Of a stretch of 64,000 bases of DNA, positions 24,399 through 31,405 are shown piece after piece. The stretch is from contig CAVZIX010000004.1 of assembly GCA_963775395.1 (NCBI GenBank), positions 124,001 through 188,000 on the forward strand, written 5' to 3'. The translations under genes were made by a program, and so were the position numbers. The DNA is from JAIBJN01 sp963775395 (GTDB lineage Bacteria > Actinomycetota > Thermoleophilia > Gaiellales > Gaiellaceae). The notes under the pieces were generated by a model that was not told the origin of the DNA, searched no databases, and worked only from the letters and a program-made list of their open reading frames with translations. Positions within the stretch are counted from its first letter, which is position 1. Every line of letters begins with the position of its first letter.

Positions 24399-25746
24399 GG
24401 AGCTCCTGCTCAAGGGCGCGGACGCGCGCGACCTGACGAAGCGCGAGGAGTACGAGGCCGTCGGCGGCTACGCGTCGCTGCGCAAAGCGCTCGGGATGGA
24501 GCGCCAGGCGGTGCTCGACGAGCTGCTCGCGGCGAACGTGCGCGGCCGCGGAGGGGCGGGCTTCCCGATGGGCCGCAAGGCGAGCTTCCTGCCGAAGCCC
24601 GGCGACACGCCGAAGCCGATCTACCTCGTGGTCAACGCGGACGAGTCGGAGCCCGGCACTTTCAAGGACCGCGAGATCATGCTGCGCGTCCCGCACCTCT
24701 TCATCGAGGGCGTCATCACAGCGGCGTACACGATCGGCGCGGCCTACGCCTTCATCTACGTGCGGGGCGAGTACCTGACCGAGTTCGAGGTCATCAAGGC
24801 AGCGCTCGAGGAGGCGCGCGAGGCCGGCTACGTGGGCAAGGACGTCCTCGGCTCGGGCTTCGACCTGACCATCGTGGTGCACCGAGGCGCGGGGGCATAC
24901 ATCTGCGGCGAGGAGACCGGGCTGCTCGAGTCGCTCGAGGGCAGCCGCGGACAGCCGCGGACGAAGCCGCCGTTCCCCGCCATCTCCGGCCTCTATGCCT
25001 CGCCGACGCTGATCAACAACGTCGAGACGCTGGCCACGGTGCCCAAGATCCTCGAGCTGGGCGGCAAGAAGTACGCCCGGCTCGGCGTCGAGAACTCGAC
25101 CGGCACGCGCGTCTTCTCGCTCTCGGGCAACGTGGCGCGCGGGGGCAACTACGAGCTCGAGCTCGGGACGACGCTTCGCGAGTTCGTCTACGACATCGGG
25201 GGCGGGATCCCCGACGGCCGCGAGCTGAAGGCGATCATCCCGGGCGGCTCGTCCGTTCCCGTGTTGAACGCCTCCGAGGTCGACACCCCGCTCGACTTCG
25301 ACTCCATGGCCAAGGCGGGGTCGATGCTCGGCTCCGGCGCGGTGATCGTCATCGACGACCGCTGCTGCATGGTGCAGCTCGGCCTCCGGGTCGCGCAGTT
25401 CTACATGCACGAGTCGTGCGGGAAGTGCACACCGTGCCGCGAGGGGACGCGCTGGATGGTGCAGCTCCTGCGCAAGATCGAGGACGGAGAGGCGACGCAG
25501 GGCGAGCTCGACGTGCTCCTCGACGTCTGCGACCGGATCCTCGGCAACTGCCTCTGCCCGCTCGGCGACGCGGCCGCAATGCCCGTGGCCAGCTACGTGG
25601 CCAAGTTCCGCGAGGAGTACCAGCGCCACATCGACGAGGGCGCCTGCCCCTTCGGCGGCGAGTCCTCGCTCCAGGGCGTGCTCGCCCCTGTCGACCAGCA
25701 CCACGCGCACCTGCGCGGCCAGATCGAGGTCCCGACGCACGCATGA
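24388..25746 (+). CDS. nuoF: NADH-quinone oxidoreductase subunit F
   Basis: 452 residues, 51-kDa subunit binding NADH and FMN. NADH/FMN motifs: GRGGAGFPMGRKASF and NADESEPGTFKDREIM, GAGAYICGEETGLLESLEG; the [4Fe-4S] N3 ligands are in SCGKCTPCREG and NCLCPLGD. A C-terminal tail of 20 residues (DQHHAHLRGQIEVPTHA) follows the core. Its TGA overlaps the ATG of a 38-codon reading frame, not nuoG as usual. Confidence 0.95.
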   Translation: MPIRELLLKGADARDLTKREEYEAVGGYASLRKALGMERQAVLDELLAANVRGRGGAGFPMGRKASFLPKPGDTPKPIYLVVNADESEPGTFKDREIMLRVPHLFIEGVITAAYTIGAAYAFIYVRGEYLTEFEVIKAALEEAREAGYVGKDVLGSGFDLTIVVHRGAGAYICGEETGLLESLEGSRGQPRTKPPFPAISGLYASPTLINNVETLATVPKILELGGKKYARLGVENSTGTRVFSLSGNVARGGNYELELGTTLREFVYDIGGGIPDGRELKAIIPGGSSVPVLNASEVDTPLDFDSMAKAGSMLGSGAVIVIDDRCCMVQLGLRVAQFYMHESCGKCTPCREGTRWMVQLLRKIEDGEATQGELDVLLDVCDRILGNCLCPLGDAAAMPVASYVAKFREEYQRHIDEGACPFGGESSLQGVLAPVDQHHAHLRGQIEVPTHA

Positions 25747-25859
25747 CCGGCCCTTCCGACCACGTCTCCGTAGGCCACGTCCGGGGGGCCCCCCGCTTCG
25801 ACCCTAGCGCGGAAAAGCGCGCGCGGGACGCGCGGAATGTCGAGGAAGTGAGCCGGTGA
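25743..25859 (+). CDS. Possible micro-ORF between nuoF and nuoG
   Basis: 38 codons (MTGPSDHVSVGHVRG, then FDPSAEKRARDARNVEEVSR) starting in an ATGA overlap with the nuoF stop and ending in a GTGA overlap with the next small frame. It contains a perfect 14-nt palindrome, CGGGGGGCCCCCCG (25782-25795). No homologue is recognised. It may be coding, or just spacer that happens to keep ribosomes moving from nuoF into the repeat. Confidence 0.3.
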   Translation: MTGPSDHVSVGHVRGAPRFDPSAEKRARDARNVEEVSR

Positions 25860-25993
25860 GCGTCGCTCGCCAACAGCTCGCTCCCGTGGGGGAAACCATG
25901 TTTCCCCCACGAGCCCCCTTCTTTGATGCAGTGAAGGAACCTCCCGGTTCCCTCACACACCCTCCCCACACTCGTGGGCGAGGTCGCCCATGA
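25856..25993 (+). repeat. 138-bp structured repeat, copy B, with a 45-codon reading frame ending on the nuoG start
   Basis: About 88% identical (17 differences, no gaps, by hand count) to the copy at 37558. It holds three successive hairpins: CGTGGGGGAAAC-CAT-GTTTCCCCCACG; GTGAAGGAACC-TCCC-GGTTCCCTCAC (one mismatch); ACTCGTGGGCG-AGGT-CGCCCATGAGT (one G-T). A frame from GTG 25856 stays open for 45 codons (VSVARQQLAPVGETMFPP, then RAPFFDAVKEPPGSLTHPP) and its TGA overlaps the nuoG ATG. The 3' arm of the last hairpin contains the nuoG start codon and second codon. Confidence 0.8.
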
Positions 25994-28191
25994 GTGCCCC
26001 GGAGCTCGTCACGGTCACGATCGACGACCGCGAGATCCAGGCTCCCAAGGGCCAGGGGATGGTCGAGACCGCCGCGGCGGCCGGGATCGAGATCCCGGTC
26101 TTCTGCTACGAGCCGCGGCTCGGCGCACCCGTCGGCGCCTGCCGCATGTGCCTCTGCGAGGTCGAGGGCATGCCGAAGCTCCAGGCCGCGTGCACGCTCA
26201 CTGCGCAGGACGGGCTCGTTCTGAAGACCGCGCAGACGAGCGAGCAGGCCGCGCAGGGCCAGGACGCGGTTCTCGAGTTCATTCTCCTCAACCACCCGCT
26301 CGACTGCCCCGACTGCGACAAGGGCGGCGAGTGCCCGCTCCAGGACCTCACGTTCCGCTACGGGCCCGGCAAGACCCGCATGCAGTTCCCGAAGCGGACG
26401 TTCGACAAGCCGATCCCGATCTCGCCGCTGATCGCGCTCGACCGCGAGCGCTGCATCCTCTGCTACCGGTGCACGCGGTTCTCGGAGACCGTCGCCGAGG
26501 ACGGCCAGCTCGTCGCCGTGAACCGCGGCGCGCAGTCGATCATCGCCACCTTCGAGGACGAGCCCTACCGCGCGCCGTTCTCGGGCAACGTGCTCGAGCT
26601 CTGCCCGGTCGGTGCGCTGACCTCCACGACCTACCGGTTCCGCGCGCGGCCCTGGGAGATCCAGAACGTTCCGACGGTCTGCGGCCTGTGCCCGGCCGGC
26701 TGCAACGTCTGGGCCACGACGCGCGAGGGAAAGGTCGCGCGGATCCTCTCGCGCAACCACCCCGACGTCCACGAGGGCTGGACGTGCGACAAGGGCCGGT
26801 TCACGTACGACCACCTGCGTGCGCTCGACCGCATCACGGCGCCACTCGTCCGCGTGCGGCGGCGCGGGTTCGAGGAGTCCTCGTACGACGCCGCGCTCGA
26901 CGCCGCCGAGGCCGGGCTCCGCGAGGCCGGGTCGTCCGTCGTCGTCGCCTTCTCCGGGGGCGAGACCGTCGAGCAGGCGACTGCGCTGGCGCGGATCGTC
27001 CGCGAGGGCTGCGGCTCCGACATGGCGATCCTGCCCGAGGAGTGGGATCCCGGGCTCGAGGCCTTCCGGGCGCCGCTCTCGGCGATCCGCGACGCGGAGT
27101 TCTGCCTCGTCCTCGGCGACCAGCCGGTGGTCGAGCGCGCGCCCGTCGTCGACCTCTGGCTGCGCGCCGCCCGCCGGGCCGGCGGCGAGGTGATCGCCGT
27201 CAACGCTGCGGGGGACGTCCAGGTGGCGCCGGGCTCGGCCGCGCAGGTGGCGGCGACGCTGCGCGAGGGCGACGTCCCGACCGAGCTGAAGGCGACGGCC
27301 AAGCGCCTCCGCGGGGCGAAGCGGGTCGCGCTCGTCTGGTCGGAGGACGACCCGACCGGCGGCCGGCACATCGGCGCGCTCGCCAACGAGCTGCACGAGA
27401 ACGGCAAGGCCGAGGTCGCCGTCTACGTGCTGCCGCGGACGCCGAACGGCCGCGGCGTCCCGAATGCGTGGAGCGAGGCAGGCGAAGGCCGCTCCGACCC
27501 GCCCGAGGAGGAGGAGATCGGCGCGCTCATCGTCTCGGGCGACGAGGCCGCCTACGACCCGCAGGTCGCAGAGCTCGCGGGGCGCGCCCGCTTCGTCCTC
27601 ACGACCGCCATGTTCCAGAGCGACCTCACCGCCTGGTCGCACGTCGTCGTTCCCGGCACGAGCTACCTCGAGCGCGACGGCACGATGGTCAACCTCGAAG
27701 GCAGGAAGCAGCGCCTGCGCCGCGCGGTGATCCCGGCAGGCCTGGACGAGCTCGAGTTCTTCTCCCGCCTCGGCGAGCGCTTCGGGCTCGAGATCGAAGC
27801 CTGGGCGGCGCCCACGGCAGAGGAGCTCGCAGACCTGCCGGCGGGAGACGAGTTCGCCTGGTCGAGCCCCGACCCGCAGGCGCCGACCGGCAAGCCCGCA
27901 GGCCCCGGCCTCGACCTGGTGCGGATCAGGTCGCTCTTCAGCGGCGCCGGGGTCGAGCGAATCCCACAGCTCCAGTTCCAGCGCCCCGCGCCAGAGGTCG
28001 AGCTCTCCTACGAGGACGCGCAGACGCGCGAGATCGCGGCGGGCGAGACCGTCCGCGTGCTCTCGAACGGAACCTCTCGCGACCTCCGGGCCCGGCTCAA
28101 CCGCAAGCTTCGCGTCGGGGTCGTCCGCGTCGCCGACGAGCACGCGGCCGGCTTCCAGGATCGCGTGCAGGTGGAAAAGATCGGTGCCTGA
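25990..28191 (+). CDS. nuoG: NADH-quinone oxidoreductase subunit G
   Basis: 733 residues, 75-kDa subunit with most of the peripheral Fe-S clusters. An N-terminal ferredoxin-type domain has CYEPRLGAPVGACRMCLCEV; then the His-Cys cluster NHPLDCPDCDKGGECPLQD, a [4Fe-4S] site CILCYRCTRFSE, and the molybdopterin-like domain opening with CGLCPAGCNVW and WTCDKGRFTYDHL (extra cluster). The start ATG 25990 lies in the 3' arm of the repeat hairpin and lacks a ribosome-binding site, so initiation may depend on coupling to the frame that ends there. It overlaps nuoH by 8 bp. Confidence 0.94.
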   Translation: MSAPELVTVTIDDREIQAPKGQGMVETAAAAGIEIPVFCYEPRLGAPVGACRMCLCEVEGMPKLQAACTLTAQDGLVLKTAQTSEQAAQGQDAVLEFILLNHPLDCPDCDKGGECPLQDLTFRYGPGKTRMQFPKRTFDKPIPISPLIALDRERCILCYRCTRFSETVAEDGQLVAVNRGAQSIIATFEDEPYRAPFSGNVLELCPVGALTSTTYRFRARPWEIQNVPTVCGLCPAGCNVWATTREGKVARILSRNHPDVHEGWTCDKGRFTYDHLRALDRITAPLVRVRRRGFEESSYDAALDAAEAGLREAGSSVVVAFSGGETVEQATALARIVREGCGSDMAILPEEWDPGLEAFRAPLSAIRDAEFCLVLGDQPVVERAPVVDLWLRAARRAGGEVIAVNAAGDVQVAPGSAAQVAATLREGDVPTELKATAKRLRGAKRVALVWSEDDPTGGRHIGALANELHENGKAEVAVYVLPRTPNGRGVPNAWSEAGEGRSDPPEEEEIGALIVSGDEAAYDPQVAELAGRARFVLTTAMFQSDLTAWSHVVVPGTSYLERDGTMVNLEGRKQRLRRAVIPAGLDELEFFSRLGERFGLEIEAWAAPTAEELADLPAGDEFAWSSPDPQAPTGKPAGPGLDLVRIRSLFSGAGVERIPQLQFQRPAPEVELSYEDAQTREIAAGETVRVLSNGTSRDLRARLNRKLRVGVVRVADEHAAGFQDRVQVEKIGA

Positions 28192-29179
28192 GACGCTCAA
28201 CGAGCCTTGGTGGATCGACCTCATCAAGGCGGCCGTGATCGTCAACCTCGTGCTCGGCTGCTTCGCCTATGCCACCTGGCTCGAGCGCAAGGTCCTCGGC
28301 CGCATGCAGCTGCGCTACGGGCCGAACCGGGCGGGGCCGTACGGGCTCCTCCAGCCGATCGCCGACCTCGTCAAGCTGATCCGCAAGGAGAGCTTCGCGC
28401 CGACCGGGGCGATCGGGCTCCTCTACTTCGCCGCCCCCGTCGTCGCCGCGTTCACCGCGCTCGCCTCGTTCAGCGTCATCCCCTTCGGCGACACGTGGGA
28501 GATCGGCGGCTACGACGTCAGCGGGCGCGTCGTCGACGTCTCCATCGGCCTCCTGCTCCTCTTCTCGCTCGGCGCGGTCGGCATCTACGCCTTTCTCGTC
28601 GGCGGCTGGGCGAGCGACTCGAAGTTCTCGCTCCTCGGCTCCATGCGCACGGCCGCCCAGCTCGTCTCGTACGAGGTCTCGCTCGCGCTCTCCGTCCTAG
28701 GCGTCGTGATCATGGCCGAGAGCCTGTCGCTCGTGGACATCGTCGAGCGCCAGCAGGACACGCTCTGGTATGCGGCGCCGCAGATCGTCGGCCTCCTCGT
28801 CTTCTTCGTCGCCGGCGTCGCCGAGACCAACCGCGCGCCTTTCGACCTCCCCGAGGCCGAGACGGAGCTCGTCGCCGGCTATCAGACCGAGTACAGCGGC
28901 ATGCGCTACGGCCTCTTCGCCATGGCCGAGTACGTCAACATGATCACGCTCTCCGGCCTGGCGGTGACGCTCTTCTTCGGAGGCTGGAGCGGCCCCGTCC
29001 TGCCCGGCCCCCTCTGGTTCGTCGTCAAGCTCGCCCTCGTCGTGTTCGTGTTCATGTGGCTCCGCGCGACCCTGCCCCGCCTGCGCTACGACCAGCTCAT
29101 GCAGGTCGGCTGGAAGGTGCTCCTGCCGGTCGCCACCCTCAACGCCGTCGTCACCGCCGTCATCGTGGTCTACGCCTAG
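28184..29179 (+). CDS. nuoH: NADH-quinone oxidoreductase subunit H
   Basis: 331 residues with eight membrane helices; joins the quinone chamber to the proton-pumping arm. Conserved stretches: WLERKVLGRMQLRYGPNRAG, PYGLLQPIADLVKLI, and ETNRAPFDLPEAETELVAGY. It starts at GTG 28184 inside the end of nuoG. Confidence 0.95.
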   Translation: MPETLNEPWWIDLIKAAVIVNLVLGCFAYATWLERKVLGRMQLRYGPNRAGPYGLLQPIADLVKLIRKESFAPTGAIGLLYFAAPVVAAFTALASFSVIPFGDTWEIGGYDVSGRVVDVSIGLLLLFSLGAVGIYAFLVGGWASDSKFSLLGSMRTAAQLVSYEVSLALSVLGVVIMAESLSLVDIVERQQDTLWYAAPQIVGLLVFFVAGVAETNRAPFDLPEAETELVAGYQTEYSGMRYGLFAMAEYVNMITLSGLAVTLFFGGWSGPVLPGPLWFVVKLALVVFVFMWLRATLPRLRYDQLMQVGWKVLLPVATLNAVVTAVIVVYA

Positions 29180-29192
29180 CCGAGGTGAGCGC

Positions 29193-29690
29193 ATGAGCCC
29201 GCAGCCGTTCGACAGCTTCAAGGGGTTCGCCGTGACGTTCCGGCAGATGTTCAAGAAGCCGATCACGCAGCAGTACCCGGACTACAAGCGCCCGGTCTAC
29301 CCTCGCTTCCGCGGACGCCACCGCCTCTGGAAGCACGAGAACGGGCTCGAGAAGTGCGTCGGCTGCTCGCTCTGCGCGGCCGCCTGCCCGGCCGACTGCA
29401 TCCGGGTCGTCGCCGACGAGAACACGCCCGACAACCGGGTCTCCCCCGGCGAGCGCTACGCGCGCATCTACGAGATCAACCTCTCGCGCTGCATCTTCTG
29501 CGGCTACTGCGAGCTCGCGTGCCCGTTCGACGCGATCACGCTCGAGGCCGAGTACGAGCTCTCGGAATACTCGCGCGACGACCTCATCTACACGAAGGAC
29601 ATGCTCCTCGCCGCGCCGGTGAAGAGGATGCCGGTGGCCGACCGAGACCTCTACGACACACCCATTCCGGTCTGGAAGGCGGAGTCCTGA
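29193..29690 (+). CDS. nuoI: NADH-quinone oxidoreductase subunit I
   Basis: 165 residues with two [4Fe-4S] ferredoxin sites (clusters N6a and N6b): CVGCSLCAAACPADC and CIFCGYCELACPFDA. It starts at ATG 29193, 13 bp after nuoH, and ends close to the nuoJ start. It passes electrons from NuoG towards N2 in NuoB. Confidence 0.95.
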   Translation: MSPQPFDSFKGFAVTFRQMFKKPITQQYPDYKRPVYPRFRGRHRLWKHENGLEKCVGCSLCAAACPADCIRVVADENTPDNRVSPGERYARIYEINLSRCIFCGYCELACPFDAITLEAEYELSEYSRDDLIYTKDMLLAAPVKRMPVADRDLYDTPIPVWKAES

Positions 29691-29698
29691 CCGAGATC

Positions 29699-30244
29699 GT
29701 GCTCGCCGCCTCGGCCGCGAACATCCTCGTCTGGATCGTCTGGATCCTGGCGGCGCTCGCCCTCCTCGCCAGCGGTCTGGCCGTCGTGCTCTTCGCGAAT
29801 CCCTTCTACAGCGCGCTGGCGCTGATCGGGAACCTCGCTTCGCTCGCGGTCCTCTACCTGCTCCTCGACGCCGAATTCGTCGCCGCCGCCCAGGTGCTCG
29901 TCTACGCGGGCGCCGTTGTGGTCATGTTCCTGTTCGTGATCGCCTACCTGGGCGGGCGCGCCGATGCCCCGTGGGCCGGCGGGCCCACGCTGCAGGCCGT
30001 GGCCGCGGTCGTCGCGGCGGGCGCGATCGCGCTCGAGGTCGTCGTCGTCATCGCGCTCAAGGCCGATGACGCGCTCAGCACGACCGCCGACGTCGACGGA
30101 TCGTTCGGCTCGCCGGCGGAAATCGGCACGCTCTTCCTCTCCGACCATTTGCTCGCCTTCGAGGTGACCTCCATCGTCCTGCTCGTCGCCGCAGTTGGCG
30201 GCGTCATCCTCGGGAGCTCGATGCCGAAGGAGAGCGAGAGCTAG
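29699..30244 (+). CDS. nuoJ: NADH-quinone oxidoreductase subunit J
   Basis: 181 residues, five membrane helices. The conserved helix is LLDAEFVAAAQVLVYAGAVV followed by MFLFVIAYLGG. Start chosen at GTG 29699, just before the first helix; a CTG at 29687, which overlaps the nuoI stop, is the other candidate. It is followed without gap by nuoK. Confidence 0.9.
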   Translation: MLAASAANILVWIVWILAALALLASGLAVVLFANPFYSALALIGNLASLAVLYLLLDAEFVAAAQVLVYAGAVVVMFLFVIAYLGGRADAPWAGGPTLQAVAAVVAAGAIALEVVVVIALKADDALSTTADVDGSFGSPAEIGTLFLSDHLLAFEVTSIVLLVAAVGGVILGSSMPKESES

Positions 30245-30553
30245 ATGCTCGGGCCGGGCATCGCCTCCTACCTCATCCTCTCGGTCGTCCTCTTCGCGAC
30301 CGGCGCCTTCGGCGTGCTCATCCGCCGCAGCCCGCTGATCATCCTGCTCGCGCTCGAGATCATGCTCAACGCCGGGAACCTCGCACTGATCGCCTTCGCG
30401 CGCCAGCACGGCGACGGAGACGGCCAGATCTTCGCGCTGACGGTCATGGTCGTCGCCGCCGCGGAGGCGGTGCTCGGCCTGGGCCTCATCGTCGCGGTCT
30501 CCCGGAAGCGCGTCGAGCTGGACGTCGACACCCTCTCCACGCTGCGGGGCTGA
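30245..30553 (+). CDS. nuoK: NADH-quinone oxidoreductase subunit K
   Basis: 102 residues, three membrane helices, antiporter-like (MrpC-type) subunit. Conserved: GVLIRRSPLIILLALEIMLN (helix 2 with its glutamate) and QIFALTVMVVAAAEAVLGLG (helix 3 with its glutamate), both part of the proton channel. ATG 30245 directly follows the nuoJ stop. Confidence 0.95.
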   Translation: MLGPGIASYLILSVVLFATGAFGVLIRRSPLIILLALEIMLNAGNLALIAFARQHGDGDGQIFALTVMVVAAAEAVLGLGLIVAVSRKRVELDVDTLSTLRG

Positions 30554-30556
30554 CGC

Positions 30557-31405
30557 GTGCGGATCTCGCTGATCACGGCGCCGTACAACCTCGGGCACGA
30601 GGGCATCGGCGTGGGCGCCGGCCCCGATCGGCTGCTCGGCGAGGGCGCCGTCGAAGCCCTCGAGGACGCGGGGCACGAGGTCACGGTCACCAGGGTCGAG
30701 CCGCAAGCGGAGGAGACCAACGAGATCGGCGCTGCGTTCGAGATCGTCCGCCGCGTGTCCGACGCGGTCGCCCGGGCGGTCGAGAACGGCGCCTTCCCGA
30801 TCGTGCTGTCCGGGAACTGCTTCAGCTCGATCGGCATCGTCGCCGGGCTCGGCCGGGACGTCGGCGTCGTCTGGCTCGACGCGCATCCCGACTTCAACAC
30901 GCCTGACGGCTCGCTGAGCGGCTTCGCGGACGGGATGGGCCTCTCGGTCCTCACCGGGACGAGCTGGAGGACGCTCCGCGAGACCGTGCCCGGCTACCGG
31001 CCTGTCCCGGAGGCGAACGTCGTCCTCGTCGGGATCCGGGACATCGACGCGGGAGAGAGGGAGCGGCTGGCGAGCTCCGAGATCCGGGTCGTGGAGCCAG
31101 CGGGCGCTGCCGAGGCGATCGAGCCGGCGGTCGGCCGCCTGAGGGAGCGCGTCGAGGACGTCTACCTGCACGTCGACCTCGACGTGCTGGACACCTCGGA
31201 AGGCTTCGTCAACGCGTACTCGGCGCCGGACGGGCTCACGGCCGACGCCGTCGAGCGAGTCGTGGGCGCCGTGACCGGAGGGCTGGCCGTGCGCGCCGCG
31301 GCGCTGACCGCCTACGACCCGGCGGTCGACGCCGACGGCCGGATCCCGCCGATCGCGAACCGGCTCCTGTCCCGTATCGCCGCTGCGGCACCGGTGGCGG
31401 CGTGA
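30557..31405 (+). CDS. Arginase-fold (ureohydrolase family) protein inside the nuo operon
   Basis: 282 residues between nuoK and nuoL, 3 bp after nuoK and with its TGA overlapping the nuoL GTG. The ureohydrolase fold is shown by WLDAHPDFNTP (DAHxD metal motif) and LHVDLDVLD (DxD motif). The first metal motif, normally GGDHS, reads LSGNCFSS, so the histidine ligand of the first Mn site is replaced by cysteine and the aspartate by asparagine. Arginases and agmatinases release urea or ammonia from guanidino compounds; with the altered site the activity is uncertain. It has no known link to complex I; insertion into the operon would put its expression under respiratory control. Confidence 0.85.
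   Translation: MRISLITAPYNLGHEGIGVGAGPDRLLGEGAVEALEDAGHEVTVTRVEPQAEETNEIGAAFEIVRRVSDAVARAVENGAFPIVLSGNCFSSIGIVAGLGRDVGVVWLDAHPDFNTPDGSLSGFADGMGLSVLTGTSWRTLRETVPGYRPVPEANVVLVGIRDIDAGERERLASSEIRVVEPAGAAEAIEPAVGRLRERVEDVYLHVDLDVLDTSEGFVNAYSAPDGLTADAVERVVGAVTGGLAVRAAALTAYDPAVDADGRIPPIANRLLSRIAAAAPVAA

Noticed and set aside
25349..25969. Minus-strand frames through the 138-bp repeats (MGRVCEGTGRF..; also at 36211-37677)
   Set aside because: The repeat is also open on the minus strand in both copies, but those frames continue into antisense shadow of nuoF and the flavoprotein, whereas the plus-strand frame begins and ends cleanly at gene junctions.
25804..28245. An 813-codon antisense frame opposite nuoG
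   Set aside because: Composition is that of antisense shadow (Arg, Asp, Leu, Val rich, no motif); the opposite strand is well-conserved NuoG.
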